Numbered from the stretch's first letter, positions 16,272-24,790 are shown. The stretch is 38,723 nt of DNA from UBA6168 sp964643005 (GCA_964643005.1 CAZXQI010000020.1:1-38723), one strand, 5' to 3'. Notes: generated from the letters alone by a model not told the origin. Made by a program: numbers and translations.

Positions 16272-17294
16272 ATGCTTCGTCCTGCTATCTCGTTTTTTCT
16301 CCTACTTTTTATTTTGCCTTTGTCGGCTCAGTCGCCGGTAGCAGATTCTGCTGAGAGCATTTCTCAGAAAGTAAGATTCCTTTCCTTAGAGCCGGCGCCG
16401 GACTTTCACAAGCCTCGCTTTTGGACGGCAGCCGGAACAGGGGCTGCGCTCTATGGAGGTATGTCTGTCGCCCTGTGGCATGCCTGGTACCAGGACTACC
16501 CCTTGACGAATTTTCATTTGTTCAACGACTGGGGCGAATGGAACGACATGGATAAAGCAGGTCATTTTTTTTCCTCTCAGATGATCTCCAGCTACGCCTT
16601 TGAGGGAGCGCACTGGACAGGTATGAAAAGGAAAGATGCCATCTGGACAGCCGCCGGCATCAGTCTGGGAATCATGGCTACCGTGGAAGTTATGGATGGC
16701 TTCTCGGAAGAATGGGGCTTTTCCTTGGGCGACCTCGGATTTAATACCATGGGAACGGGACTTTTTGTCGCGCAGGAACTAATGTGGCAGGAACAGCGAA
16801 TCACCATGAAGGTATCGGGTATCCGACCGCACTACTCTCAGGAGCCGCTGTTCTCCTCCGACGGCGCACAGATAACCACCCTCGACAAAAGGGCGGCGGG
16901 CTTGTACGGCTCCAGTTTCTTTCATGTCATTCTGAAAGACTACAACGCCCTGACGGTCTGGAGTTCTGTCAATATCAATTCCTTTATTAAAAAAGAGGAG
17001 TCAAAATTTCCATCCTGGCTCAATATTGCTTTTGGATACGGGGCGGAAAATCTTTATGGAGGCTACGAGAATGAATGGACTACCGAAGACGGTAGTACCT
17101 ACCGACTTGACCCTAATTTATATCCCAGGTACCGACAGTTTTATCTCTCCCCTGATATTGACTGGAAGAGAATTCCCGTCCGGCAGAGATGGCTTAAGTT
17201 TACCCTCGGATTGTTCAACTGGCTAAAATTCCCCGCTCCCGCTTTGGAAGTGAATACTTTGGGAAAAATGAAATTTCATTACCTGCACTGGTAA
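16272..17294 (+). CDS. DUF2279 family exported protein
   Basis: A 340-residue protein with a signal peptide (ISFFLLLFILPLSAQ, cleavage after about residue 20). The region 50-180 matches the DUF2279/YfiM-like pattern: small hydrophobic helices with WNDMDKAGHFFSSQMISSY near 95, GISLGIMATVEVMDGFSEEWGFSLGD near 128 and NTMGTGLFVAQE near 157; the DKAGH and DGFSxxWGFSxxD motifs are typical. Function is unknown; the N-terminal half is probably in the membrane, perhaps the outer membrane, given the Trp/Tyr-rich C-terminal half. The 246 bases upstream separate it from the divergent SPFH gene and show no strong promoter match. A terminator-like structure follows the gene. Confidence 0.82.
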   Translation: MLRPAISFFLLLFILPLSAQSPVADSAESISQKVRFLSLEPAPDFHKPRFWTAAGTGAALYGGMSVALWHAWYQDYPLTNFHLFNDWGEWNDMDKAGHFFSSQMISSYAFEGAHWTGMKRKDAIWTAAGISLGIMATVEVMDGFSEEWGFSLGDLGFNTMGTGLFVAQELMWQEQRITMKVSGIRPHYSQEPLFSSDGAQITTLDKRAAGLYGSSFFHVILKDYNALTVWSSVNINSFIKKEESKFPSWLNIAFGYGAENLYGGYENEWTTEDGSTYRLDPNLYPRYRQFYLSPDIDWKRIPVRQRWLKFTLGLFNWLKFPAPALEVNTLGKMKFHYLHW

Positions 17295-17299
17295 ACCGG

Positions 17300-17370
17300 C
17301 AACAATTTTTTCGAAGATTTGAACTATTCCAATAGTCGTGACTTATTGTTGGCTACCTCGGATTTTTTTT
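17300..17370 (+). terminator. Possible terminator after the DUF2279 gene
   Basis: ACTATT-CC-AATAGT (17323-17336) sits inside a wider CAACAAT (17300-17306) / ATTGTTG (17345-17351) pair, followed by eight T at 17363-17370. The nested stems are A/T-rich, so stability is modest. Confidence 0.35.
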
Positions 17371-17484
17371 AAATTTCGGATGGAGCCATTACAGTACGGG
17401 GGAGTTTATTTTTTTTCAAATCAATTCAGATTTTTACCATTAATTTGCGCCTCCTATCCAACTACTTAATGAAATTATCTTAAT

Positions 17485-18174
17485 ATGGAAGAACAAAATG
17501 TAAGCACGACAATCAGGTATTCTGACGCTGAACTGGAGGAGTTCAGAAATATTATCGAAAAAAAGCTGGGTATGGCTAAAGAGGAATTGGATTACCTTCA
17601 TGAACAGATTTTGGAAATTGCTGAGAACAGCAGCGATGAACATGGCGGCGACTATGTAGATGGAAGCAGCATCAATAATGACATGGAGTTCCTCAACAAC
17701 ATGGCTATCCGTCAACGCAAATACATTCAGGATCTGGAAAACGCCCTGATCCGAATTCGCAATAAATCCTATGGCATTTGCATGACGACAGGCCAGTTGA
17801 TTGACAAGCGTCGCCTGATGGCTGTGCCCACAGCTACAAAGAGCGTGGAGGCCAAAACTGCCGAGTCGGCAGAAGCGACAAAAAAACCGGTTGATAAAAA
17901 GGCTCCGGCGGCTATCGAGACCGTTGAAAAAAAGGAAAAAGCGGCGCCTGCTTCACCTAAGATTATCACAAAGGTGATCAGGAAGCCTAAACCCGGGGCT
18001 CCTGCCAAAGAGGTCAAAGTGGACGACGACGACGACCTGGATTTCGATTTTGAAAAGGAATACGCTTACGATGGAGGCGCCGACGACGACGCTGAAATTG
18101 ATTACAATAAGGCAGGTTCTGAAGAGCAACCGGATGTCTTTGAAGAGAGCGACGGAATGGACGACGATTTTTAG
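17485..18174 (+). CDS. TraR/DksA-family protein with degenerate zinc finger and acidic tail
   Basis: A 229-residue protein. Residues 1-95 form the DksA-like coiled-coil region (EFRNIIEKKLGMAKEELDYL, then NNDMEFLNNMAIRQRKYIQDLENAL). The zinc-finger position reads YGICMTTGQLIDKRRLMAVPTATKSVEAK (split: YGICMTTGQLI and RLMAVPTATKS), with only one Cys in place of the four of classical C4 members, as is common in Bacteroidota. After residue 125 the chain becomes low-complexity: Ala/Lys/Pro-rich, then a strongly acidic tail with Asp runs. DksA-type proteins bind in the RNA polymerase secondary channel and tune transcription with ppGpp; whether this one does so is inference. A strong terminator follows 30 bases after the stop. 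Confidence 0.88.
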   Translation: MEEQNVSTTIRYSDAELEEFRNIIEKKLGMAKEELDYLHEQILEIAENSSDEHGGDYVDGSSINNDMEFLNNMAIRQRKYIQDLENALIRIRNKSYGICMTTGQLIDKRRLMAVPTATKSVEAKTAESAEATKKPVDKKAPAAIETVEKKEKAAPASPKIITKVIRKPKPGAPAKEVKVDDDDDLDFDFEKEYAYDGGADDDAEIDYNKAGSEEQPDVFEESDGMDDDF

Positions 18175-18206
18175 TGCCAATACCGCGCTAAAGGTTTTCA
18201 TTCCCA

Positions 18207-18260
18207 GGGTGTCAGGCAATCTCTAATTTTTTTTCCCTATTGCCTGACACTCTTTTTTTT
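18207..18260 (+). terminator. Strong intrinsic terminator after the DksA-like gene
   Basis: GTGTCAGGCAAT (18209-18220) and ATTGCCTGACAC (18239-18250) are a perfect 12-base inverted repeat, extendable by two pairs outward, with an 18-base loop. It is followed by a T-rich run (18251-18260). It stands between converging genes; the T run serves the plus strand. Confidence 0.85.
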
Positions 18261-18275
18261 GAAAAAATCCTACAC

Positions 18276-19523
18276 TCAAACCTTTTTACCCATCAACAGT
18301 CGCACCCAGAAGAGAGGATTTAGCGATTGCTTTCGCACGTCTAGGTCTGTGTACATTCGGGAAATAACATCCAGTAAAGAGCGATTCCTGGAGACCCAGC
18401 TCGCCAGCAGATTGACTAGCCAGGGTCGAGCCATCATCTGTTGCAGGCGGTAGCTGATTTCCATTTCTTTTCCCAGCACTCTGGCCACCCGCTCGTCGTA
18501 AGCTTTCATAAATTTTTCTGAAAAGTCATTGAGTTCTAAGCACTTCTGCGCCTGCTCTGCTGCGATGAAACCGCTGTAGATGGCATTGCCGATTCCCTCC
18601 CCGCTGAGCGGGTCTATCAAATGTCCGGCGTCTCCCACCAACATGAAATGATCGCCTGAAATATGCCTTTTTTTAGAACCGAGCGGCAGGCCGTAGCCGG
18701 TTATTTTGCCGACGAGTTCCGCATCCTTAAAGCGGGCGCTCAGGTGAGGATGGCTTTTGATTAGTTCGGGAAGGCTTTTCGACAGATTGTAGCGCCGTTT
18801 GCTGAGGTAATCGCTGCGCATCCCCAGACCGACATTGGCATACCCCCCCGGCAGAGGGAAAACCCAGAGGTAGCCGGGGATTATTTTTTCCAAAAAATGC
18901 AACTCGATAAACCCGTCAGGGTGAAACCCCGTCACGTTTCGATAGTAGGCCCGCACCGCTCCGGCATGATGCTTTTCGTCTTTCTCCAAACCGGCGTGGC
19001 GGCGCGAAAAATTGGAGTTGGCGCCATTGGCGACAATTAGAATTCGAGCCTCTACTTCGAATCTTTTTTCCTTGTCCGAAATTCTGTAACCCGTTTCTGT
19101 CTTCTCGTAGCTGTCAATGGATATTCCCAGGTGCAGGGCGATATTCTCCCTCCGTTTCACCTCTTCAATCAGCATTCGGTCGAAGTCTGTCCTTTTAGAA
19201 ACAAAGCCCTGTTTAGGATCGCAAACGGGGTCGAAATCTGGCCGGAAAGGCACGTCAATTTCTTTGGCCTTTGGCGACACGAAACGGATCCCCCAGACGG
19301 GCGTCTGCTGCGTCACAGCCGCCTCGAAGCGTTCCACGATTGCCGGATCAATGCGCCGGAGGATAGTGACGGCTTTTCCGCTTATGGCGTCGCCGCAGAC
19401 TTTATCGCGCGGGAAGACGGCCTTGTCCACTAAGACGCAGGAAATGTTTAAATGGCTGAGTTTCAGAGCAGTGGCTGCGCCGCCAGGGCCTGCGCCTACA
19501 ATGCAGATATCGGTCTTTTGCAT
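18276..19523 (-). CDS. FAD-dependent oxidoreductase, geranylgeranyl reductase family
   Basis: A 415-residue flavoprotein of the group that includes geranylgeranyl reductases and p-hydroxybenzoate hydroxylase-type enzymes. The N-terminal FAD-binding Rossmann motif is ICIVGAGPGGAATALKLS (GxGxxG at 10-15), then FPRDKVCGDAISGKA near 38, the PRxKxCG motif of the geranylgeranyl reductase family. The second FAD motif is FMLVGDAGHLIDPLSGEGIG near 295. It probably reduces isoprenoid or polyene chains (menaquinone side chains or lipids), but the substrate cannot be read from sequence. It faces the DksA-like gene across the terminator at 18207-18260 and is followed upstream by the epimerase gene, 96 bases away on the same strand. 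Confidence 0.9.
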   Translation of the reverse strand: MQKTDICIVGAGPGGAATALKLSHLNISCVLVDKAVFPRDKVCGDAISGKAVTILRRIDPAIVERFEAAVTQQTPVWGIRFVSPKAKEIDVPFRPDFDPVCDPKQGFVSKRTDFDRMLIEEVKRRENIALHLGISIDSYEKTETGYRISDKEKRFEVEARILIVANGANSNFSRRHAGLEKDEKHHAGAVRAYYRNVTGFHPDGFIELHFLEKIIPGYLWVFPLPGGYANVGLGMRSDYLSKRRYNLSKSLPELIKSHPHLSARFKDAELVGKITGYGLPLGSKKRHISGDHFMLVGDAGHLIDPLSGEGIGNAIYSGFIAAEQAQKCLELNDFSEKFMKAYDERVARVLGKEMEISYRLQQMMARPWLVNLLASWVSRNRSLLDVISRMYTDLDVRKQSLNPLFWVRLLMGKKV

Positions 19524-19619
19524 GAGTTTTCTTCCTGATAAAAAATAAAAGGGCGGGCTAAGGTAAAGGGAGATTTTAAAATTTTAGACCGAAATCAAAA
19601 TGCTCCATAGAAGGGGAAA

Positions 19620-20024
19620 CTACTTTTTGCCGCAAAATTCAGTCAGTACGCCTAAAGTGGATTTGGGATGCAGGAATCCAATTTGCATACCGTCCGCTCC
19701 TTTGCGAGCCTGCTTGTCGATGAGTCTTATGCCCTTTTCTTTCGCCTCCCGGAGAGATTCGTTGACGTCTTCCACTGCGAAGGCGAGATGGTGAAGACCC
19801 GGCCCCCGCTTTTCAATGAATTTGCCAATGGGGCCTTCGGGATCCGTTGTTTCCAATAATTCAATCTTGGTCTGTCCCACCATAAAGAACGCAGTCCTCA
19901 CTTTCTGGTCGGGCACTTCCTCAATTTTATAGCACTTGAGACCCAGTGCATTTTCGTAGTACTCGATGGCCTCCTCCATGTTCTCTACGGCAATGCCGAT
20001 GTGCTCTATATGCGATATATTCAT
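19620..20024 (-). CDS. mce: Methylmalonyl-CoA epimerase
   Basis: Interconverts (S)- and (R)-methylmalonyl-CoA in the propionate/succinate route, in the cytoplasm. The 134-residue length is exact for this VOC-superfamily enzyme. Two beta-alpha-beta repeats are seen: HIEHIGIAVENMEEAIEYYE (metal His8), then TKIELLETTDPEGPIGKFI, GPGLHHLAFAVEDV (second His) and GVLTEFCGK with the metal Glu near 129. GPGLHHLAF and the PEGPI segment are hallmarks separating it from other VOC proteins. Methylmalonyl-CoA mutase is not in the window. Confidence 0.95.
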   Translation of the reverse strand: MNISHIEHIGIAVENMEEAIEYYENALGLKCYKIEEVPDQKVRTAFFMVGQTKIELLETTDPEGPIGKFIEKRGPGLHHLAFAVEDVNESLREAKEKGIRLIDKQARKGADGMQIGFLHPKSTLGVLTEFCGKK

Positions 20025-20194
20025 TAGAAAATGCTTGTTGGATTTTTAATAGAAAAGCTAAGCTAAGTCCTTTCTCTGAAATTTGGCGTACAGGCAATTT
20101 TTCAAGATTCTCTCTGCGCTCTGAAGCCTCCCTCTCGCCATTTTGTTTTTGGGAAAATTTTTATTGGCAGTCGAAACTTTCGGAATAGAGGTTG

Positions 20195-20202
20195 TACTTT
20201 TA
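20195..20202 (+). promoter_or_regulatory. Possible -7 box of the tRNA-Gly gene
   Basis: TACTTTTA, one mismatch to TAnnTTTG, ends 18 bases before the mature tRNA 5' end. The same TTGTACTTTTAC context recurs before fadD. No -33 box at usual spacing. Confidence 0.3.
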
Positions 20203-20220
20203 CGACTCAAAATTTGAAAA

Positions 20221-20293
20221 GCGGTAGTAGCTCAGTTGGTAGAGCATCAGCTTCCCAAGCTGAGGGCCGTGGGTTCGAGTCCCATTTACCGCT
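20221..20293 (+). tRNA. tRNA-Gly, anticodon CCC
   Basis: A full cloverleaf can be folded by eye. The acceptor arm pairs GCGGTAG with TTACCGC (one G-T wobble), the D arm is GCTC/GAGC with AGTTGGTA in the loop, and the anticodon arm is TCAGC-TTCCCAA-GCTGA, giving anticodon CCC, which reads glycine codon GGG. The T arm is GTGGG-TTCGAGT-CCCAT. The discriminator base is T, as expected for bacterial glycine tRNAs. CCA is not encoded. It lies alone between the epimerase gene and the YpdA-like gene. Confidence 0.96.
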
Positions 20294-20327
20294 CCCATTC
20301 TTTCCTCTCCTGTTTATTGCGATGACG

Positions 20328-20335
20328 TAATTTTG
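20328..20335 (+). promoter_or_regulatory. -7 box (TAATTTTG) before the YpdA-like gene
   Basis: Exact match to TAnnTTTG. With transcription starting near 20342, a TTG codon at 20333 cannot be the translation start, which supports the ATG at 20366. The -33 region has only TTTC at 20301-20304 (23-base spacing). Confidence 0.5.
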
Positions 20336-20365
20336 CGCCCTCTTAGAAAAACAAGTCGTCTCGAA

Positions 20366-21382
20366 ATGAAATCCTCAGCGCAATCTTCGCTATACGATCT
20401 TATTATCATCGGCGCCGGCCCCAGCGGCCTCGCCTGCGCCATTGAAGCGGAAAAGGCGGAGCTAAATTATCTCGCCGTAGAAAAAGGCGTCCTCGTCAAT
20501 TCTATCTTTCGCTTTCCGGCCAATATGACATTTTTCTCCACTTCGTTAAAATTAGAAATCGGCGAAACGCCTTTTATCTCTCACAGCGAAAAACCCACAA
20601 GAAGGGAAGCGCTGGAATATTACCGACGCGTATTTGAAAGCTGGAAACTGAAAGTAAAACTGTACGAAAAAGTAGAGAACCTGAGCCGGATGCCGGAAGG
20701 CCATTACCAAATTAGAACCTCGAAAGGCAGCTACCTGACGCGCAGCATAATCCTCGCCACCGGTTTTTACGATACGGAAAGACGCCTGAATGTAGAGGGA
20801 GAAGACTTGCCGAAAGTCAGGCATTTTTATGATGAAGCGCACCCCTATATCGGCCAGAAAGTATTGGTAATCGGCGCAGCCAACTCAGCCTGCGACGTCG
20901 CTTTGGAAACCTGGTCCAAAGGCGCTGAAGTGACCATGGTCATCCGAGAAGACGGCATCTATGAAAAAGTGAAATACTGGATTCGCCCCAATATTGAAAA
21001 CCGAATTGCCGAGGGCAGTATCAAAGCCTATTTCAACTCGACAGTCAAAGAAATTCGTCCCCATGAAGTGGTTTTGCAAACGCCCGAAGAGGAGGTCGTT
21101 TTGAAAAACGACTACGTGCTGGCCATGACCGGCTATCAGCCTGATTATGATTTTTTTGGAAAAATTGGAATTGAATGGCAGAATGACAAAAACCGGACGC
21201 CAGTCATGAACCCCGACACTTTTGAGTCAAACCTGCCGCATGTTTATCTCGCCGGCGTCATACAGGCCGGTCTGGACACGAGCAAATTGTTCATCGAAAA
21301 CACGCGCGATCACGGGAAAGTCATCATCTCCCAGATTCAGCATTTTTTGAAAAATTCAGAAGAGAAGGCTTCCCTTAGTTAG
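20366..21382 (+). CDS. ypdA: YpdA-like putative bacillithiol disulfide reductase
   Basis: Two-dinucleotide-binding flavoprotein of the thioredoxin reductase-like family; YpdA reduces bacillithiol disulfide with NADPH in Firmicutes, and related proteins occur in Bacteroidota. The FAD motif is LIIIGAGPSGLACAIEAEKA just after the start, followed by the family-typical SIFRFPANMTFFSTS near residue 47. The NADPH motif is VLVIGAANSACDVALE near 170. ATGFYD and YLAGVIQAGLD sit where the third FAD contact is expected. No CxxC redox pair is present, in line with YpdA and unlike thioredoxin reductase. I start it at the ATG at 20366, eleven codons after an alternative TTG (20333) that overlaps the -7 box. 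The 'ypdA' name is by family; thiol chemistry in this organism is not shown. Confidence 0.9.
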   Translation: MKSSAQSSLYDLIIIGAGPSGLACAIEAEKAELNYLAVEKGVLVNSIFRFPANMTFFSTSLKLEIGETPFISHSEKPTRREALEYYRRVFESWKLKVKLYEKVENLSRMPEGHYQIRTSKGSYLTRSIILATGFYDTERRLNVEGEDLPKVRHFYDEAHPYIGQKVLVIGAANSACDVALETWSKGAEVTMVIREDGIYEKVKYWIRPNIENRIAEGSIKAYFNSTVKEIRPHEVVLQTPEEEVVLKNDYVLAMTGYQPDYDFFGKIGIEWQNDKNRTPVMNPDTFESNLPHVYLAGVIQAGLDTSKLFIENTRDHGKVIISQIQHFLKNSEEKASLS

Positions 21383-21430
21383 ACCTGAACATATTTTGAA
21401 AAAACAGGCCAGGTGAAAGCCCCTGCTTCG

Positions 21431-21814
21431 CTATTCCTCCTCATCTCGCTTGCCCATCTGGTTTTCTGTTTCTAAGCGTTGGAACAGCGCTTCGACGCGG
21501 TACATCTCGTCCAGCGTGTCGTCAATATAGAATTGCAACTCTGGCATCCGACGAATTTGTTTGCCCACCCGATGCGCTAAAGCCTGTTTGAGCCGGGGAT
21601 AGCTGTTTTCCATTTCCAGGATGACTTCCTGCTTATTTTCCGTATTAAAGATGCTGAGGTAGATTTTAGCAATATTAAAATCGGGCGTCATTTTTACGTT
21701 TGTCACGGTCACAAAAGGCTCCTTGCCATAAATATAAGGGCCTTCCTGTTGCAACATAATGCTGAAATTGCGCTTGATCAATTCAGCGATTTGGTTCTGT
21801 CGAATGGTTGCCAT
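21431..21814 (-). CDS. rbfA: Ribosome-binding factor A
   Basis: A 127-residue KH-like protein that binds 30S precursors and helps mature the 16S rRNA 5' end. It opens TIRQNQIAELIKRNFSIMLQQ, followed by FVTVTNVKMTPDFNIAKIYLSIF near residue 35 (the VTxVxxxxDxxxAxVYxS family pattern) and PRLKQALAHRVGKQIRRMPELQFYIDDTLDE near 72 (KQ-x-R-x-P-E-L-x-F-x-x-D-D). All of these are diagnostic. Length is normal. It converges with the YpdA-like gene with only 48 bases between the stops. Confidence 0.94.
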   Translation of the reverse strand: MATIRQNQIAELIKRNFSIMLQQEGPYIYGKEPFVTVTNVKMTPDFNIAKIYLSIFNTENKQEVILEMENSYPRLKQALAHRVGKQIRRMPELQFYIDDTLDEMYRVEALFQRLETENQMGKRDEEE

Positions 21815-22202
21815 TCTGGATTAGTTTTTATTAAAAATGAAAACCTGCCGGCGTATGAATCTCCTACTTTCAAAAGTGGATTGACGCACTGCCTGCTGAT
21901 AACTCATTTTTGAAAAAAAAAGATTTCAAATCTTCTGATTTTTTTTAGCTTTTGGCAAGAATCGGATTTTATTTTCAAATAACCTTGCCGCTTATGCGGA
22001 CTTTGGGAAATTCATTTTAATAGTCGCCGTAGAAGCAGGAATTAAAGCCACCCGTAATCGGCATTCACAGGCAGACTAATTACTGCGATTAGCCCGCTGA
22101 TTTTTAGAGAAACTGAAAGTTTGTACTTTTACCCTTTAAGGAGGCTAATCTTTAGAATCCTCATTTCTTATCTAATTTTTTCTAATTTTCAAACAAAGTG
22201 AA
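21815..22202. other. Divergent intergenic region of 388 bases (rbfA / fadD)
   Basis: No gene or structured RNA is visible. It holds an AAGATTT-C-AAATCTT palindrome (21920-21934), A/T-rich tracts, CACTTTTG on the minus strand (21878-21871, one mismatch to TAnnTTTG) toward rbfA, and TACTTTTA (22124-22131) toward fadD. Confidence 0.5.
22124..22131 (+). promoter_or_regulatory. Possible -7 box before fadD
   Basis: TACTTTTA, one mismatch to TAnnTTTG, 71 bases before the ATG, inside the context TTGTACTTTTACC shared with the tRNA-Gly upstream region. No -33 TTG at the usual distance. Confidence 0.3.
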
Positions 22203-23870
22203 ATGACCGATCAATCACCGTGGTTAAAAAATTATCCCAAAGGAGTGCCGGCAAATATCGATGAAAACGCATACTGCTCGCTCGTTGACTTATTGGACGA
22301 CACGTCTAAAAAATTCGCCAATAAGCCTGCTTTTGCCTGTATGGGTAAGGAAATGAGTTTTGCGGAAATAGACAAATATGCAGTTCATTTTGGCGCCTAC
22401 CTACACTCCAGAGGCCTGGAGCCGGGCGATAAAATTGCCCTGATGATGCCGAACCTGCTCCAGTACCCGATTGCATTGTTTGGCTGCCTACGCGCCGGAT
22501 TGATCATCGTCAACACCAATCCGCTTTACACGCCTCGCGAGATGCGGCATCAGTTCACAGATGCAGGAGTAAAGGCCATCGTCATTTGTGAAAATTTTGC
22601 GAGCCACTTGGAAGAAGTGCTGAGCGACACGCAAATCAAGACGATCATCGTGACCAGCATCGGCGAACTGCTCGGCTTTCCAAAGAGACCAGTTGTCAAT
22701 TTCGTGATTCGCAGGATTAAGCGCATGGTCCCCAAATACAACTTAGCCAACACCGTCTCCTTTAGAGAGGCGCTGAAACAGGGAAAGAAATTCCAGTTAA
22801 AGTCCTTCCAGCCCAATCAGGAGGACACTATCCTTCTCCAATATACGGGAGGCACCACCGGCGTTGCGAAAGGCGCAATGCTCACCAATAAAAACATGGT
22901 GGCCAATATGATGCAGATTCGGGCTATCGGCGTCATGTCTTTCAAAGAAGGCGAAGAGATAGCCCTGTCTCCGCTGCCCCTGTATCATATTTTTGCCTTT
23001 ACGGTCAATGCGCTGGCTTTGTACAGCCTCGGCGCTCTGACCGTTCTCGTCGTCAATCCGCGCGACCTGAAATCGGTGATGAAGGAGTTTAAGAACTACA
23101 AAATCACCTGCATGACGGGAGTCAACACATTGTTCAATGCGCTTCTCAACCATTCTGATTTTGCCGCGCTGGATTTCAGCAGCCTGAAATTTGCTCTGGC
23201 CGGCGGTATGGCCGTTCAGAAGTCGGTAGCTGAAAAATGGCACAAGGTCACCGGCAAGCCCCTCGTCGAAGGCTTTGGCATGACGGAATCATCTCCGGTG
23301 GCCAGCGTAAACCCCTTAGACGGCTCCGGCAAACTCGGCACTATAGGTCTGCCTATCCCCTCCACCGATATGCGTATCGTGGACGATAGCGGCCATCCGC
23401 TCCCGCAGGGTGAAGTCGGCGAAATACAAATCAAAGGCCCACAGGTGATGAAAGGCTACTACAACAGACCCGAAGCCACCGCTCAAACCATCAAAGACGG
23501 CTGGCTCTCTACCGGCGACATAGGCCTGATGCACCCGGACGGCTACTTCCAAATCGTGGACAGAAAGAAAGATATGATTCTCGTCTCCGGCTTCAACGTC
23601 TATCCTAACGAAGTGGAAGACGTCGCAATCACCCACCCGAAAATTCTCGAATGCGCCGCTGTGGGCGTCCCCGACGAAAGATCGGGAGAGGTAGTGAAAC
23701 TGTTTGTGGTGAAAAAGGATAATTCGCTAAGCGAAAAAGAAGTCATCGAACACTGCCGCCAGGGACTCACCGGATACAAGGTTCCAAAATTCGTCGAGTT
23801 CAGAAAGGAACTGCCAAAGACGAACGTCGGAAAAATCCTCCGCCGCAAACTGAGAGAAGAACTGGCCTAG
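22203..23870 (+). CDS. fadD: Long-chain fatty acid-CoA ligase (AMP-binding)
   Basis: Activates fatty acids to acyl-CoA through an acyl-adenylate, at the inner membrane. The 555-residue product has the whole ANL-superfamily motif set: LLQYTGGTTGVAKGAMLTN (P-loop-like AMP motif, near residue 211), GFGMTESSPV near 358 (A5), GWLSTGDIG near 432 (A7), DRKKDMILVSGFNVYPNEVE near 447 (A8) and KTNVGKILRRKLR at the C-terminus with the catalytic Lys. LPLYHIFAFTVN and the N-terminal DLLDDTSKKF agree with the FadD subgroup rather than acetyl-CoA synthetase. Monocistronic by appearance: a long divergent region precedes it and a hairpin follows. Confidence 0.93.
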   Translation: MTDQSPWLKNYPKGVPANIDENAYCSLVDLLDDTSKKFANKPAFACMGKEMSFAEIDKYAVHFGAYLHSRGLEPGDKIALMMPNLLQYPIALFGCLRAGLIIVNTNPLYTPREMRHQFTDAGVKAIVICENFASHLEEVLSDTQIKTIIVTSIGELLGFPKRPVVNFVIRRIKRMVPKYNLANTVSFREALKQGKKFQLKSFQPNQEDTILLQYTGGTTGVAKGAMLTNKNMVANMMQIRAIGVMSFKEGEEIALSPLPLYHIFAFTVNALALYSLGALTVLVVNPRDLKSVMKEFKNYKITCMTGVNTLFNALLNHSDFAALDFSSLKFALAGGMAVQKSVAEKWHKVTGKPLVEGFGMTESSPVASVNPLDGSGKLGTIGLPIPSTDMRIVDDSGHPLPQGEVGEIQIKGPQVMKGYYNRPEATAQTIKDGWLSTGDIGLMHPDGYFQIVDRKKDMILVSGFNVYPNEVEDVAITHPKILECAAVGVPDERSGEVVKLFVVKKDNSLSEKEVIEHCRQGLTGYKVPKFVEFRKELPKTNVGKILRRKLREELA

Positions 23871-23932
23871 CGGTAATTCAGTAGCCATGCTTTTCTCGGA
23901 GAATTCTCCTTTAAAAGAAACCATCGCCGGCT

Positions 23933-23974
23933 GGGTATTCAGTGGAAATCCAACCAAATTTCCACTGAATGCCC
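23933..23974. repeat. Long inverted repeat between fadD and the LolA-like gene
   Basis: ATTCAGTGGAAAT (23937-23949) and ATTTCCACTGAAT (23958-23970) are a perfect 13-base inverted repeat, extended outward by GGGT/GCCC to 17 pairs with one U-G, around an eight-base loop. CCACTGAAT repeats once more at 23973-23981. There is no T run, so it may be a processing or regulatory site rather than an intrinsic terminator. Confidence 0.6.
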
Positions 23975-24090
23975 ACTGAATTTCCTCTCCCCTCTCCATT
24001 GCCTTAAACAAAAATTAACCTTCCGCATTTGTGGCAACATCAATAACATTCCGTCTCAGGCGTTAGAAAAAGAAACTTTAAAAACAAATC

Positions 24091-24768
24091 ATGCAAAGAC
24101 TTTCGCTCGTCGTATTCCTTTCCATTTTTTCCATCGGTTTATTTGCCCAAAATCAGGCGGCAAAAGAAGAATCTGACCCAAAGGCCAAAGAGGCATTGGA
24201 GAAGATGCGCAAGAAATACTCCGCTTACCAGACCCTTGAAGCTAACTTTTCGCTGGAAATTGAAGTTCCCGAACAGCCCAAAGAAGTGCAGAAAGGGAAC
24301 CTGATCCAACAGGGAGAGAAGTATCGCCTCCTGCTGAACGACCGACTGCTCGTCTCCGACGGCGAATCGAGTTGGCTGTATCTCAAAAAAAATAAGGAAG
24401 TGCAAATCAACGATGTGGACGAGGACGCCGAAGAGGGCGGCATTTCTTCCCCCAAAGACCTCTTGCGGGCTTATGAGTGGAAGGACTACCAATATGCCAT
24501 CGTCAACGAGCTGACTGAAAACGGCAGGCTCGTTCAGCAAATCGAGTTCAAGCCCCTTAAAAGGGATTCGGATTTTTCAAAAATCCGACTGACCATCGAT
24601 AAAAAGACTTTAGATTTAGTGAGGATCAAATCCTTCGGCAAAGACGGTTCCCGCTATACGATCATCATTGATAAGCTGACGCCCAACAAACAGGTCCCGA
24701 CTTCTACCTTTACTTTTAGTAAGAGCGAGTGTCCTGATTGCCATTTTGAAGATTTGCGATTAGACTGA
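24091..24768 (+). CDS. LolA-family outer-membrane lipoprotein carrier protein
   Basis: A 225-residue periplasmic protein with a clear signal peptide (LSLVVFLSIFSIGLFAQ, cut near residue 20). The LolA-like beta-sheet pattern follows: LEKMRKKYSAYQTLEANFSLEI (residues 35-56), GNLIQQGEKYRLLLNDRLLVSDGESSW near 78 (shown in part: KYRLLLNDRLLVSDGES), a strand series ending RIKSFGKDGSRYTIIIDKL, and a final strand FTFSKSECPDCHF. LolA carries lipoproteins across the periplasm to the outer membrane; in this phylum LolA-like proteins are often called by that name without proof. Two cysteines close together (ECPDC) near the C-terminus are unusual. A strong terminator follows. Confidence 0.87.
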   Translation: MQRLSLVVFLSIFSIGLFAQNQAAKEESDPKAKEALEKMRKKYSAYQTLEANFSLEIEVPEQPKEVQKGNLIQQGEKYRLLLNDRLLVSDGESSWLYLKKNKEVQINDVDEDAEEGGISSPKDLLRAYEWKDYQYAIVNELTENGRLVQQIEFKPLKRDSDFSKIRLTIDKKTLDLVRIKSFGKDGSRYTIIIDKLTPNKQVPTSTFTFSKSECPDCHFEDLRLD

Positions 24769-24790
24769 TCTGGCCGTTTTTTTTAAAATC

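Noticed and set aside
21920..21934. AAGATTT-C-AAATCTT palindrome
   Set aside because: A/T-rich and tiny loop, in a divergent region where no terminator is needed; could arise by chance.
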